A program made the translations under genes and the position numbers. This document shows positions 25,928 through 36,038 of a stretch of DNA of 64,000 bases, one piece after another. The stretch spans positions 620,001 to 684,000 of the forward strand of contig NZ_CP034909.1 of assembly GCF_008932245.1 (NCBI RefSeq). The letters run 5' to 3'. The notes beneath the pieces are model-generated. The model made no database searches and was not told where the DNA came from. It was given only the letters and a program-made list of their open reading frames with translations. This DNA is from Sinorhizobium alkalisoli. Lineage in GTDB: Bacteria; Pseudomonadota; Alphaproteobacteria; Rhizobiales; Rhizobiaceae. Positions within the stretch are counted from its first letter, which is position 1; each line of letters starts with the position of its first letter.

Positions 25928-27315
25928 GCAGGTTCGGCGTTCTGTCCAGGACGACGGCGGTCAGGCTCTCCGCACTCTATCTCGTACTCTTCTCCCTTTG
26001 CGCCGCCATTCTCGTATTCTACGTCACCGGCATGTCCGAACGTCTGCTGGAACAGCAGACGCGCGAAGCTGTCGCTGCCGAGGCGTTACAGATCGAGGGC
26101 GTGTACGAGCGTGCCGGCATCAGCGGCCTGCTGCGGACACTCGAACGCCGTGCGCGCCAGCCCGGCGCCAATCTCTATGTCATCGCCGGCCCGGCAGGGG
26201 AAATACTCGCCGGCAATGTGGCCAGTCTTGAACCCGGCCTGCTCGATGACGCGGGCTGGACACCCGAGCCGTTCCGATACCGCCGCTTTACCGACGAGAG
26301 CCGCGCCGATAGTCATGTGGCGCTTGCCCAGGTGATCGTGCTCGACAATGGCCTCAGGATCCTGGTCGGCCGCGACCTGCAGGAGCCGGAGAAGTTTCGC
26401 GTCCTCGTCCGTCAGGCCCTGGTGGTCGCCCTCGGCATCATGGGGCTCGGCGCGCTGGTGATCTGGTTCGGCATCGGACGTAACGCCCTGAAGCGCATCG
26501 ACCGCATGTCCGAGGCAAGCACCAAGATCATGGGGGGCGACCTGTCGCAGCGCCTGCCGATGAGCGGATCCGGCGACGAGTTCGACCGGCTTTCGGAATC
26601 GCTGAACACGATGCTCGGCCGCATCGAGAAGCTCAATGAAGGCCTGAAACAGGTGTCCGACAACATCGCGCACGACCTCAAGACGCCGCTGACACGACTG
26701 CGCAACAAGGCTGAGGCGGCGCTTGCCAGCCGCGAAAATCAGAGCGCCTCTCTCGAGGAGATCATCGCCGAGTCCGATCAACTGATCCGCACCTTCAATG
26801 CGCTCTTGATGATTTCGCGCGTCGAGGCAGGATCCGCCGTTGCGGAGATGAGCGAAGTCGATCTGACCGGCATCGTCGCCGATTGCGTCGAACTCTACGA
26901 ACCGCTCGCGGAGGAAAGTGCGCTACGGCTGGAGACCGCCATCGAGCCCAAAGTGACAGTTGCGGGCAATCGCGAGCTTATCGGTCAGGCGCTGGGCAAC
27001 CTACTCGACAATGCCGTCAAATATGCCGAGGGGGCGGAAAATCCGCTGATCCGGGTGGAAATGAAGGAGAGCGAGGGCAATGTCCTGCTGTCGGTTGCAG
27101 ACCACGGCCCCGGCGTTCCGGCCGGCATGCGCAGCGAGGTCCTCAAACGGTTCGTGCGGCTCGACGAGAGCCGATCGAAGCCTGGGACCGGGCTCGGCCT
27201 CTCGCTTGTCGAAGCGGTCATGGAGATGCACCATGGCTCACTGGAACTCACGGCGACTGAACCGGACGGCACGGGATTGACGGTACGCATGGTTTTCCCG
27301 ACCGCTTTGGCCTGA
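25924..27315 (+). CDS. HAMP-type sensor histidine kinase paired with the 25226 regulator
   Basis: This encodes 463 residues. TM1 (about 14-36), a periplasmic domain of about 125 residues and TM2 (about 163-187) are followed by HAMP (MSEASTKIMGGDLSQRLPMSG), HisKA with NIAHDLKTPLTRLRNKAE (H250) and HATPase_c with GNLLDNAVKYAEGAEN, VADHGPGVP and KPGTGLGLSLVEA. The architecture is like the TctE/QseC-type OmpR-class kinases. The ATGA overlap with the regulator marks a cognate pair. The stimulus is unknown. Confidence 0.9.
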   Translation: MSRFGVLSRTTAVRLSALYLVLFSLCAAILVFYVTGMSERLLEQQTREAVAAEALQIEGVYERAGISGLLRTLERRARQPGANLYVIAGPAGEILAGNVASLEPGLLDDAGWTPEPFRYRRFTDESRADSHVALAQVIVLDNGLRILVGRDLQEPEKFRVLVRQALVVALGIMGLGALVIWFGIGRNALKRIDRMSEASTKIMGGDLSQRLPMSGSGDEFDRLSESLNTMLGRIEKLNEGLKQVSDNIAHDLKTPLTRLRNKAEAALASRENQSASLEEIIAESDQLIRTFNALLMISRVEAGSAVAEMSEVDLTGIVADCVELYEPLAEESALRLETAIEPKVTVAGNRELIGQALGNLLDNAVKYAEGAENPLIRVEMKESEGNVLLSVADHGPGVPAGMRSEVLKRFVRLDESRSKPGTGLGLSLVEAVMEMHHGSLELTATEPDGTGLTVRMVFPTALA

Positions 27316-27343
27316 TAGATCGATTGTGATGGGGAGGGATTGG

Positions 27344-30301
27344 ATGCAGGCGGCGAGGGAAAGACGGCTGTCCGATATCGATGCGGTGCACATCCGGCCC
27401 GGAAGTCAGGCCGAGGCGAAGGCGTCGCTTGCCGCTCTGAAGGACGCGGCCAAAGGGCGTGAGGCACTCACTGCGCTGCTGGCCTCCGAAGCACCGCTCA
27501 AGAACTTCCTCGTCGCCGCTTTCGCGCTCTCCCCCTTCTTGCGCGATACGCTCGGCAGCCACCCGGCCATTCTCGAGGCTTTGCTTGCCGAATCCCTGCC
27601 TCTATTTCTCGAGCGACGGATCGATGCCGCGCGGGTGGCATGGAAAGCGGAGGGGACGGGCGTGGCACTGCCGGACGCGGAAGTGATGTCGCGGCTGCGG
27701 CGAGCCAAACGCGAGATTGCCTTCGCCATCGCCCTTGCCGATCTCGCCCGACTCTTCGACGGCCGGGAAACGACGCGCTGGCTGAGCGATTTCGCGGGCG
27801 CGGCTGTGTCTGCGGCGGTCGATCACCTGCTGTTGAGCGCAGAGGAGAGCGGCAAGTTTGCATTGAAGGACGCGGCCAAACCGAGCGCCGGTTCCGGCCT
27901 TGTCGTGCTCGGTATGGGCAAGCTCGGTGCGGCGGAACTCAATTATTCCTCCGACATCGATCTCGTGGTCTTCTACGATCCGCAATCCGTCATCCTGCTG
28001 CGACCCGACGAGGCGCCGGAGACCTTCGCGCGGCTCTTGAGACGGCTGGTCCGCATCCTGCAGGAGAGAACCGGCGACGGTTACGTTTTCCGCACGGACC
28101 TGCGCCTTCGCCCGGATCCGGGTTCCACCCCGCTCGCGATCCCCGTCGAGGCGGCGATGCTCTATTACGAGAGCCGGGGCCAGAACTGGGAGCGCGCCGC
28201 CTTCATCAAGGCGCGGCCGGTCGCTGGCGACCTCCAGGCAGGCGAGCGTTTCCTCAAGGAACTGACACCCTTCGTCTTCCGCAAATATCTCGATTATGCG
28301 GCGATCGCCGATATCCACTCGATCAAGCGGCAGATACATGTGCACAAGGGTCACGGCGAAATCGCGGTCAAGGGGCACAATATCAAGCTCGGCCGCGGTG
28401 GCATCCGCGAGATCGAGTTCTTCGTCCAGACGCAGCAACTGATCGCCGGCGGACGCATGCCGGCGCTTCGGCTGCGCGCGACCGAAGCGATGCTGCGTGC
28501 TCTCGCAGATACCGGCTGGATAGATCCGGGGACGGCGGATGAACTGATCGACGCCTATTGGTTCCTGCGCGATGTCGAGCACCGGATCCAGATGGTGCAC
28601 GACGAGCAGACGCATCTTCTGCCCGAGACGGAGTCGGAGTTGAAGCGGATCGCCTGCATGCTCGGTTTCAGCGACACGGCCTCTTTCGCGGCGCAGTTCT
28701 CCGGCATCTTGCGGACGGTCGAGCGGCGCTACGCCCAGCTCTTCGAGCAGGAGGCGCGGCTTTCGAGCGAGACAGGCAATCTCGTTTTCACGGGCCAGCA
28801 GGACGATCCGGACACGCTGCAGACGCTGAAGAAGCTCGGTTTCGAGCGCCCGTCGGATATAGCCCGCATCATACGCACCTGGCACTATGGTCGCTACCGG
28901 GCCACTCAGTCCGTGGAGGCGCGCGAACGGCTGACGGAGTTGACACCGGAGCTTCTGCGCGTCTTCGGCGAGAGCCGGCGTGCCGATGAGGCGCTTCTGC
29001 GCTTCGATCAGTTCATCTCCGGGCTGCCGGCGGGCATACAACTTTTTTCCTTGCTCGGCAGCAATCCCGGGCTTCTGTCGCTGATCGTCAACATCATGTC
29101 TTCGGCCCCGCGTCTTGCCGATATCATCGCCGCCAAGCCACATGTCTTCGACGGCATGCTGGATCCGGGGCTTCTCGCCGAGCTTCCGACGCGTGACTAT
29201 CTTGCGCCGCGAATTGCCAATTTCGTAGCCGGCGGCCGCCACTACGAGGATGTGCTCGATCGCCTGCGCATCATCGCGGCCGAGCAGCGCTTCCTGATCG
29301 GGATCAGGCTCCTGACGGGAGTGATCACCGGACCGCAGGCAGGCCGGGCCTTCACCGATCTCGCCGACCTGATCATCGCCTCCGCGCTCGAGGCGGTGCT
29401 CGAAGAGATCCGCGCCGTGCATGGCCGCTTCCCCGCAGGGCGGGTCGCGATCGTCGGCATGGGCAAGCTCGGTAGTCATGAGCTGACGGCTGGTTCCGAC
29501 GTGGACCTCATTCTGCTCTACGACTTCGATGATGAGGCGTCCGTATCCGATGGCGCCAAGCCGCTGGATCCGGTCCGCTACTTCACCCGCGTGACGCAGC
29601 GACTGATCGCCGCCCTTTCCGCGCCGACGGCGGAGGGCATTCTCTACGAGGTCGACATGCGGCTAAGGCCGTCGGGCAACAAGGGTCCGGTCGCAACGCG
29701 CATCAGCGCCTTTGCCAAATACCAGCGAAACGAGGCCTGGACCTGGGAGCATCTGGCACTGACGCGTGCGCGCTGCATCTGCGGAGATGCCGGTCTGATC
29801 GGCGAGGCGGCGGCGATTTTCGCCGAGGTGCTCTCTAAGAGGCGCGACATCGAAAATATCCGCAAGGATGTCGGGGAGATGCGCGCGCTGATCGAAAAGG
29901 AGAAGCCGCCGCACGACATCTGGGATTTCAAGCTCATCCCCGGTGGTCTCGTCGACATCGAGTTCATCGCGCAATATCTGGCGCTGATCGCGCCGGCCAA
30001 GGGCGTGAAGCCGCTGCCCCCAGGAAGCCACACGATGGAGGCGTTGAAAACGCTCGGCGCCGCTCTCATGGATGCAAACGACCTCGATACCACGTTGGAG
30101 GCGCTTTCGCTGTTCACCGAGATATCGCAGATTGTCCGCCTTTGCATAGATGGCGATTTCGATCCGCGAAACGCGCCGTCGGGTCTCGTCGACCTCGTCT
30201 GCCGGGCGGGCGACTATCCCGACCTGAAGCATCTCGAGGCCGACATACGCCGCCTCTCCAAGGCGACGCGCCGAATATTCCAGTCGATTGTCGCAGGCTA
30301 G
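27344..30301 (+). CDS. glnE: Bifunctional glutamine synthetase adenylyltransferase/deadenylase
   Basis: This encodes 985 residues from the ATG of MQAARERRLS, preceded by GGGAGGG with five-base spacing; an upstream GTG would add six residues. Two nucleotidyltransferase domains are visible: the N-terminal deadenylylase with GMGKLGAAELNYSSDIDLVV and the C-terminal adenylylase with GMGKLGSHELTAGSDVDLIL, each followed by RLRPSG or RLRPDPGSTPL-type motifs and helical GlnD-like domains. GlnE switches glutamine synthetase off and on by (de)adenylylation under control of PII and nitrogen status. It stands after the two-component pair, 28 bases away, and may be co-transcribed. Confidence 0.97.
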   Translation: MQAARERRLSDIDAVHIRPGSQAEAKASLAALKDAAKGREALTALLASEAPLKNFLVAAFALSPFLRDTLGSHPAILEALLAESLPLFLERRIDAARVAWKAEGTGVALPDAEVMSRLRRAKREIAFAIALADLARLFDGRETTRWLSDFAGAAVSAAVDHLLLSAEESGKFALKDAAKPSAGSGLVVLGMGKLGAAELNYSSDIDLVVFYDPQSVILLRPDEAPETFARLLRRLVRILQERTGDGYVFRTDLRLRPDPGSTPLAIPVEAAMLYYESRGQNWERAAFIKARPVAGDLQAGERFLKELTPFVFRKYLDYAAIADIHSIKRQIHVHKGHGEIAVKGHNIKLGRGGIREIEFFVQTQQLIAGGRMPALRLRATEAMLRALADTGWIDPGTADELIDAYWFLRDVEHRIQMVHDEQTHLLPETESELKRIACMLGFSDTASFAAQFSGILRTVERRYAQLFEQEARLSSETGNLVFTGQQDDPDTLQTLKKLGFERPSDIARIIRTWHYGRYRATQSVEARERLTELTPELLRVFGESRRADEALLRFDQFISGLPAGIQLFSLLGSNPGLLSLIVNIMSSAPRLADIIAAKPHVFDGMLDPGLLAELPTRDYLAPRIANFVAGGRHYEDVLDRLRIIAAEQRFLIGIRLLTGVITGPQAGRAFTDLADLIIASALEAVLEEIRAVHGRFPAGRVAIVGMGKLGSHELTAGSDVDLILLYDFDDEASVSDGAKPLDPVRYFTRVTQRLIAALSAPTAEGILYEVDMRLRPSGNKGPVATRISAFAKYQRNEAWTWEHLALTRARCICGDAGLIGEAAAIFAEVLSKRRDIENIRKDVGEMRALIEKEKPPHDIWDFKLIPGGLVDIEFIAQYLALIAPAKGVKPLPPGSHTMEALKTLGAALMDANDLDTTLEALSLFTEISQIVRLCIDGDFDPRNAPSGLVDLVCRAGDYPDLKHLEADIRRLSKATRRIFQSIVAG

Positions 30302-30367
30302 CGCCTCATGCTTTCCGAAAATCGAACCGATCTGTGGAAAAGGGCGCTGCAAAGACCGGAACCCACC

Positions 30368-32686
30368 TCAGGCGCGATCGGGAATCCTGACGGAGATGAT
30401 CGTACCGACGCTCTCGGCCGAATGGATTTTCATCGTTCCGCCGTGCAGGCGCGTCAGCGAGCGGGAGATCGCAAGGCCGAGGCCGGACCCGCCCTTGCTC
30501 TTGGCATACTGGCTCTGAACCTGTTCGAAGGGCTGGCCGATTTTTTGCAAGGCATCCTTCGGGATGCCGATGCCGGAATCGGCAATGGTCAGCGTTACGG
30601 CGCCGCGGACTTTGCGCGCCCTCAAGGATATCCGCCCGCCTTCATTGGTGAACTTCACAGCGTTGGAGAGGAGGTTGAGCAGCACCTGTTTCATTGCCCG
30701 TCGGTCGGCGAACATCGTCAGACCGGAGGACACCTGCTGTACGATCCGGATATTCTTCTGCTCGGCCGGGATTGTGGTGAAGCGCAGCGTTTCCTCGATC
30801 AATGGTGCAAGGTCGATCCTCTCGCGTGCGATCCGCATGTGCCCGGCCTCGATCTTCGACATGTCAAGAATGTCGTTAATGACGTTGAGCAGATGCTTGC
30901 CGCTTTCGAAGATATCACGGGAATATTCGTGGTATTTCTCCGAGCCGAGCGGACCGAACATCTGGTTCTGCAGTATCTCCGAGAAACCGAGGATGGCGTT
31001 CAGCGGCGTGCGCAACTCATGCGACATGTTGGCGAGGAATTCCGACTTGGCGCGGTTTGCGGCCTCTGCCCGCTCCTTTTCCGCCTGGTAATTGGAATTG
31101 GCGACCGAGAGCTCGGCCTTCTGTCGTTCGAGCGTGATGCGCGAGGCGGAGAGATCGCCGATCGTTGCCATCAGCCGCCGCTCCGATTCGCGCAGGCGCA
31201 CCTGATGGCGCTTCAGGAGCGTGATATCGGTGCCGACAGACACGAGACCGCCGTCGCGTGTACGCCTTTCGTTGATCTGCAGCCAGCGCTCGTCGGCGAG
31301 TTGCACTTCGCTGGTTTGCGAGTGGTTGCTGCGGTCCGGATCCGCCACCCGCCGCTCGACGACCGGCTTTGCCGCGGCAGCATGCACGACCGCGCGCTCG
31401 GTTCCCGGCACGAGCACGTGGTCGGGCAGCTGGTAGGCCTGCTGAAAATGGGTGTTGCACATGACCAGACGGTCGTGCTTGTCCCAGAGGACGAAAGCTT
31501 CCGAAGTGCACTCGATGGCGTCGGTAAGCCGCTGGTCCGCCTCCGCATAGCGTTGCGCGAGCCGATGCTGCTCGGTCACGTCCATAGCAATGCCGATGAG
31601 GTGAGCCCGGCCCGAAACGGTGCGGATGACCTGCGCCCGGGCGCGGAGCCAAACATAATGGCCGTCCGCATGGCGCATCCGAAACACCTGGTCGATCTGG
31701 CGTTCGTTGCCCTTGGCGATCGCCCGCGCCACCCGATAGATGCTGCGGTCCTCCGGGTGCATGAGCCGTGCGGCGTCGCCAAAGGACAGGACGCTGCTGT
31801 CTCCCGGCATGCCGAGCATCTCGTACATCGAGCGGGACCAGAACAGGCGCCGGTTGGCGAGGTCGAAATCCCAAAGGCCGCATCGGCCGCGTGACAGCGC
31901 GGTTTCGACGCGCAGGTTCGATTCGGCGAAGATCGCATCGGCATCGCGCGCGCGCTTGGCTTGGATGTAATAGGCATAGAGCACGACGAGCAGGATCGCC
32001 GAAATCCCGGCAAACAGGGTCACGTTGAGGGAAATGTCATCGCGCCAGGCAGTTTCGAACTGGGAAATCGGTGTCGCCGCCACGACCACCCCCGCGGACG
32101 CCGGCACCTGCATCACGGCTATGAGATGCCGGGCGCCGTCGATCGGCGCCTTCATGACACTGGAGCCTTCGCCGTAATATTGCTGCATCGCGGCATCGGG
32201 CGCGATGGCGGCAAGCGCATGCCCGACAAAGTCCGCACCGCCATTAGTGCCGGCGAAGATGCGGCCGTCCCGGCGGACCAGCAGGAGGAATATACCCGCG
32301 TCGAGCGCTTCAGCGGGCAGGTATCGCGCCAGCCGCTGCTCGGCCTCCCAGCGCCGCCCCTCGGAAAAAAGCACCGACCCGTCAGTCTGGAAGGCCGCCG
32401 CCGCCGCCGCCGCTGCCAAGCTGACGGTCTGGCGGGAACTCGTCTCCATGCGGGCATGCTCGTCCATGATGCCCGACATGCGCGAAAGCGCTACGATCAG
32501 GAGAAAGGCGATGATGAGGACCGGAATGGAGCGCTTGAGGATGGGCTCGGCCTTCGCGAGCTTGCGCGAGGCCGGTTCGGCAAAGAGCTTCACCTGCTCG
32601 ATGATCTCTCGCTCCAGACCGGCAAGGGCCGGAAATTTGAGTCGCAACCGCCCATCGGCTGCGCTTCCCCGTCGCGCGTCCGCCAT
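30368..32686 (-). CDS. pleC: PAS-domain histidine kinase/phosphatase PleC
   Basis: This encodes 772 residues. TM1 (about 50-70) and TM2 (about 225-245) flank a periplasmic domain; a PAS domain with PGDSSVLSFGDAARLMHPED lies at about 270-385, a second PAS/PAC at about 390-510, then HisKA with NMSHELRTPLNAILGFSEIL (H556) and HATPase_c with NLLSNAVKFTNEGG, DSGIGIP and GGSGLGLAI. PleC in Caulobacter and S. meliloti dephosphorylates DivK at one pole and so controls CtrA activity. Order glnE-pleC-pepN, as I recall it for S. meliloti, supports the name. It is convergent with glnE. Confidence 0.87.
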   Translation of the reverse strand: MADARRGSAADGRLRLKFPALAGLEREIIEQVKLFAEPASRKLAKAEPILKRSIPVLIIAFLLIVALSRMSGIMDEHARMETSSRQTVSLAAAAAAAAFQTDGSVLFSEGRRWEAEQRLARYLPAEALDAGIFLLLVRRDGRIFAGTNGGADFVGHALAAIAPDAAMQQYYGEGSSVMKAPIDGARHLIAVMQVPASAGVVVAATPISQFETAWRDDISLNVTLFAGISAILLVVLYAYYIQAKRARDADAIFAESNLRVETALSRGRCGLWDFDLANRRLFWSRSMYEMLGMPGDSSVLSFGDAARLMHPEDRSIYRVARAIAKGNERQIDQVFRMRHADGHYVWLRARAQVIRTVSGRAHLIGIAMDVTEQHRLAQRYAEADQRLTDAIECTSEAFVLWDKHDRLVMCNTHFQQAYQLPDHVLVPGTERAVVHAAAAKPVVERRVADPDRSNHSQTSEVQLADERWLQINERRTRDGGLVSVGTDITLLKRHQVRLRESERRLMATIGDLSASRITLERQKAELSVANSNYQAEKERAEAANRAKSEFLANMSHELRTPLNAILGFSEILQNQMFGPLGSEKYHEYSRDIFESGKHLLNVINDILDMSKIEAGHMRIARERIDLAPLIEETLRFTTIPAEQKNIRIVQQVSSGLTMFADRRAMKQVLLNLLSNAVKFTNEGGRISLRARKVRGAVTLTIADSGIGIPKDALQKIGQPFEQVQSQYAKSKGGSGLGLAISRSLTRLHGGTMKIHSAESVGTIISVRIPDRA

Positions 32687-32955
32687 CTGTCCCTACCGCC
32701 ATTGTCGAGTGCGCCCCGGCATGTCTGAATGCGGAGGGACGCTTGATCCTCTCGCTCCGAATCATCCCTTCTCCGGGCGCATGGACCGGATGCAGGCTGT
32801 TTCAGTGATTCGGCGCACCGTTCGCCCGAATCTGCCTCAATGAATCACACGGCGATTCGCCTTGTCTAGAGGCGATGGTGAAGATTTGTTAACCATTTTT
32901 CGTCGTTGGAAAGTCATAGCGCGACCGGAATGCCGTTCGTGCGCCAGGCTGGACA

Positions 32956-32977
32956 ATGCGGGCAAATGTGCCCGCAT
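32956..32977 (-). terminator. Hairpin just downstream of pepN
   Basis: A perfect 9-bp stem (ATGCGGGCA / TGCCCGCAT) with a 4-base loop starts six bases after the pepN stop on the minus strand. No T tract follows, so it may be a terminator helped by other factors or a 3'-end stabiliser. Confidence 0.45.
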
Positions 32978-32982
32978 CCTGG

Positions 32983-35643
32983 TCACGCCCGCCCTTCGTC
33001 CTGCAACATTCGCTCGACGATGTCGCTCACATCGGCGGAGAGGCTTGACGCCGCGGCGATTTCCTTGAGAGCGCCGCGAGCGTGTTCGGCTCTCGTCTGC
33101 TCCAGCGAGCGCCATGAACGCATCGAGGTTAGGATGCGCGCCGCAAGCTGCGGATTGCGGGGGTCGATCGCCAGGATCTGCCGCGCCAGGAAGCGATAGC
33201 CTTCGCCATCGGCGCGATTGAAGCCCGTGGGATTGGAGAAGGCATAGGTGCCGACGAGGGAGCGCACGCGGTTGGGATTGCTGGCATTGAAAAGCGGGTC
33301 AGACATCAGCGTCTTCACCCGGTCCAGAGTGGCCGGACCCGGGATAGTCGCCTGGATGGCGAACCACTTGTCGATGACCAGTGCATTGTCGGCAAAGCGC
33401 TTCTTGAAGGCGGCTAGCGCCTCCGCCGTCTCTTCCGCGTCCGGGAAGCGCTGTGCAAGCAGTGTCAGCGCCAGGCTCAGATCGGTCATGTTGTTGGCAG
33501 AGTGGAAAGCGTCCGCCGCCCTTTCCGGCCGCCCGTCGCCATAGACGAGGTAGGAAAGGGCCGCATTACGGAGCGAACGCTGGCCGGCGCTTGTGGCATC
33601 CGGACGGAACGGGCCGGGCAATGCCATGTCGTCGGCAAGGCGCTCGAAGGTGCTCCGGCCGGACGCGGCAATGGCAGACAGGATTGCCTGGCGGCCCGCG
33701 TGAATAGCATCGGGATCGTTGTCGTGGCCGATCTCGCGGGCGATGTCGGCCTCGCTTGGAAGGGAGAGGACCTGCGAGCGGAAGGCCGGCTCCAACCGAT
33801 CGTCGCCGGCGGCGGCCAGCAGACCCTCGACGAGCAACTCGTCGCAGGTGATCGGTCGTGCCCCGCGAGCTTCGCCAGCAGCTTCGACCAGATTGTCCAA
33901 TGCCATCGCGTTCAGCGCCTGCCAGCGGGCGAAAAGATCGACCTCGTGGCGGGCGATCAGGGCCCGGTCCTCGGCGCTCTGTTCGATGTGGACATTGATG
34001 GGCGCGGAAAAGCCGCGGTTGAACGAGGGGACGGGGCGCGACGGAATGCCGGAGAAGACGACTGTCTGCCTCCGTTCCGTCAGGTGGATTACGTCGCCGG
34101 TGACGTCCGCACCCGAAGCGCGTTTCAAGGTGGCCTCGCTACCGTCCTCAAGAAGCAGGCCCACGCGGAGCGGGATGTGCATCGGCCTCTTGGCGGATTG
34201 GCCAGGCGTCGGCGGCACCGTCTGTTCCAGGGCAAGGGTGAAGGTCTGCGCGGCCGTGTCGTAGGATCCGGAAGCGCTGACCAAAGGCGTGCCGGCCTGC
34301 TCGTACCAGAGAGAGAACTGGCTGAGGTCTCGTCCGCTTGCATCCTCGAAGCAGGCGATGAAGTCCTCGATCGTCACGGCCTGGCCGTCATGGCGATCGA
34401 AATAGAGATCCATGCCCTTCTTGAAGAGATCGCGTCCGAGGATCGTGGCGATCATACGCGTCACCTCGGAGCCTTTTTCATAGACCGTCGTCGTATAGAA
34501 GTTGTTGATCTCGCGATATTGCGCCGGCCGGACCGGATGGGCGAGCGGCCCAGCATCCTCCGGAAATTGTTCCGATTTCAGGTGCCGCACCTCGGCGATG
34601 CGCTTGACGACGCGCGAGCGCATGTCGGCGGAGAATTCGTGGTCGCGGTAGACGGTCAGGCCCTCTTTCAGGCAGAGCTGGAACCAGTCGCGGCAGGTGA
34701 TGCGGTTTCCCGTCCAATTGTGGAAATACTCATGCGCGATGATCGCTTCGATATTGGCGTAATCCGTATCGGTCGCCGTTTCCGGATCGGCGAGCACGTA
34801 TTTGTCGTTGAATACGTTGAGCCCCTTATTCTCCATGGCGCCCATGTTGAAATCGGAGACGGCAACGATCATGAAGATATCCAGATCGTATTCGCGGCCG
34901 AAGACTTCCTCGTCCCATTTCATAGCGCGTTTCAGCGCGTCCATGGCGTAGGCCGCGCGCGGTTCCTTGCCGTGCTCGACATAGATCTTCAGCGCCACTT
35001 CGCGGCCCGAAGCAGTCATGAATTTGTCTTCGACGACGCCCAGGTCGCCAGCGACCAGCGCGAAGAGGTAGCTGGGCTTCGGGTGCGGATCGAACCAGGA
35101 AGCGAAATGGCGGCCGTCGCCCAGGTCGGCGCCGCCGAGATAGTTGCCGTTCGAAAGCAGGAGCGGCGCCGTCGCCTTGTCGGCAATGATGTTGACCGTA
35201 TAGACGGCGAGCACATCCGGGCGGTCGGGAAAATAAGTGATGCGGCGAAAGCCTTCAGCCTCGCACTGCGTGCAATAGACATTGCTTGTACGATAGAGCC
35301 CCATCAGCTTGGTGTTGGATTCCGGCGACAGGACTGTCGTCACCGTAATCTCGAAAGGGGCCGTCTCCGGCAGTCCGCGGATCTTCAGCGTATCGTCCAG
35401 CACATCGTAAAGTGCAGCGGGTATTTCCTCCTGATCGAGCAAAAGACCGGTCATGGTCAGTTCGTCGCCGTCGAGCACCAGGGGGGCGGAGGGGTTGGCG
35501 CCTTCGCGTCGATGGAAGATCAGACGTGCCTCGACTTTCGTCTCCTTCGGGTCGAGCTCGAACGTCAGGTCCACCCTCTCAAGAACGAAATCGGTCGGTC
35601 GGTAATCTTCCAGATGAACGATCTGGCCGGTATTTGTCCGCAT
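32983..35643 (-). CDS. pepN: Aminopeptidase N (M1 metallopeptidase)
   Basis: This encodes 886 residues; the start MRTNTGQIVHLEDYRPTDF matches the usual PepN N-terminus, whereas the upstream codon adds 23 unrelated residues. Family hallmarks: the substrate-binding GAMENKGLNVFNDKYVL, the zinc site HEYFHNWTGNR (H304, E305, H308, with the downstream E in KEGLTVYRD) and the C-terminal PepN domains. It removes N-terminal residues from peptides in the cytoplasm. The length matches the E. coli type (about 870). It is followed by pleC in the same direction with a 296-base gap. Confidence 0.96.
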   Translation of the reverse strand: MRTNTGQIVHLEDYRPTDFVLERVDLTFELDPKETKVEARLIFHRREGANPSAPLVLDGDELTMTGLLLDQEEIPAALYDVLDDTLKIRGLPETAPFEITVTTVLSPESNTKLMGLYRTSNVYCTQCEAEGFRRITYFPDRPDVLAVYTVNIIADKATAPLLLSNGNYLGGADLGDGRHFASWFDPHPKPSYLFALVAGDLGVVEDKFMTASGREVALKIYVEHGKEPRAAYAMDALKRAMKWDEEVFGREYDLDIFMIVAVSDFNMGAMENKGLNVFNDKYVLADPETATDTDYANIEAIIAHEYFHNWTGNRITCRDWFQLCLKEGLTVYRDHEFSADMRSRVVKRIAEVRHLKSEQFPEDAGPLAHPVRPAQYREINNFYTTTVYEKGSEVTRMIATILGRDLFKKGMDLYFDRHDGQAVTIEDFIACFEDASGRDLSQFSLWYEQAGTPLVSASGSYDTAAQTFTLALEQTVPPTPGQSAKRPMHIPLRVGLLLEDGSEATLKRASGADVTGDVIHLTERRQTVVFSGIPSRPVPSFNRGFSAPINVHIEQSAEDRALIARHEVDLFARWQALNAMALDNLVEAAGEARGARPITCDELLVEGLLAAAGDDRLEPAFRSQVLSLPSEADIAREIGHDNDPDAIHAGRQAILSAIAASGRSTFERLADDMALPGPFRPDATSAGQRSLRNAALSYLVYGDGRPERAADAFHSANNMTDLSLALTLLAQRFPDAEETAEALAAFKKRFADNALVIDKWFAIQATIPGPATLDRVKTLMSDPLFNASNPNRVRSLVGTYAFSNPTGFNRADGEGYRFLARQILAIDPRNPQLAARILTSMRSWRSLEQTRAEHARGALKEIAAASSLSADVSDIVERMLQDEGRA

Positions 35644-36038
35644 GGTCAGTCCCGCTTTCGCCCCGCTTCCGTTGTAGAGGGCGCCTGTGATGGTGAAAAG
35701 GCCCAGGGGCAAGAATCTGCGTTTGCGAATGCCGTCGACCGCACTTCCGGCACAAACGCGCCGCCGATGTCCCTCCCGCTCCCTGTCTCCTGGAGGTTTA
35801 TCGAAGCGCCACTAACAAGACCTAAATTCCACAGGATTTTTTCGCGCGCGCTGATTGAACCCCTTCTCCACGCGGTAGTCATCACGAAAAAATCGGTTTC
35901 ATCAAGGAATTTGATCCAACTCCTTCTTCGGGCGGGGCTAGAGTGACGCATCTTACGCGGCGGGTCCGTCGCGTCCTCCCTTAGCCTCGCTCTTCCAGTA
36001 ATCGGCTGGCCGATGGCAGATTGAAAAAGCGCGTTTCC
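35644..36038. other. 395-bp intergenic region between divergent pepN and EamA genes
   Basis: No supported ORF is present. Both flanking promoters must lie here; the AT-richer part is about 35820-35935. No palindrome or repeat stands out. Confidence 0.4.

Noticed and set aside
30308..31894. 528-codon ORF on the plus strand
   Set aside because: It is the complement of pleC in a GC-rich gene and has no domain character.
33502..35946. 814-codon ORF on the plus strand
   Set aside because: It is antisense to pepN, which has complete catalytic motifs; the reading has no ribosome binding site or recognisable domain.
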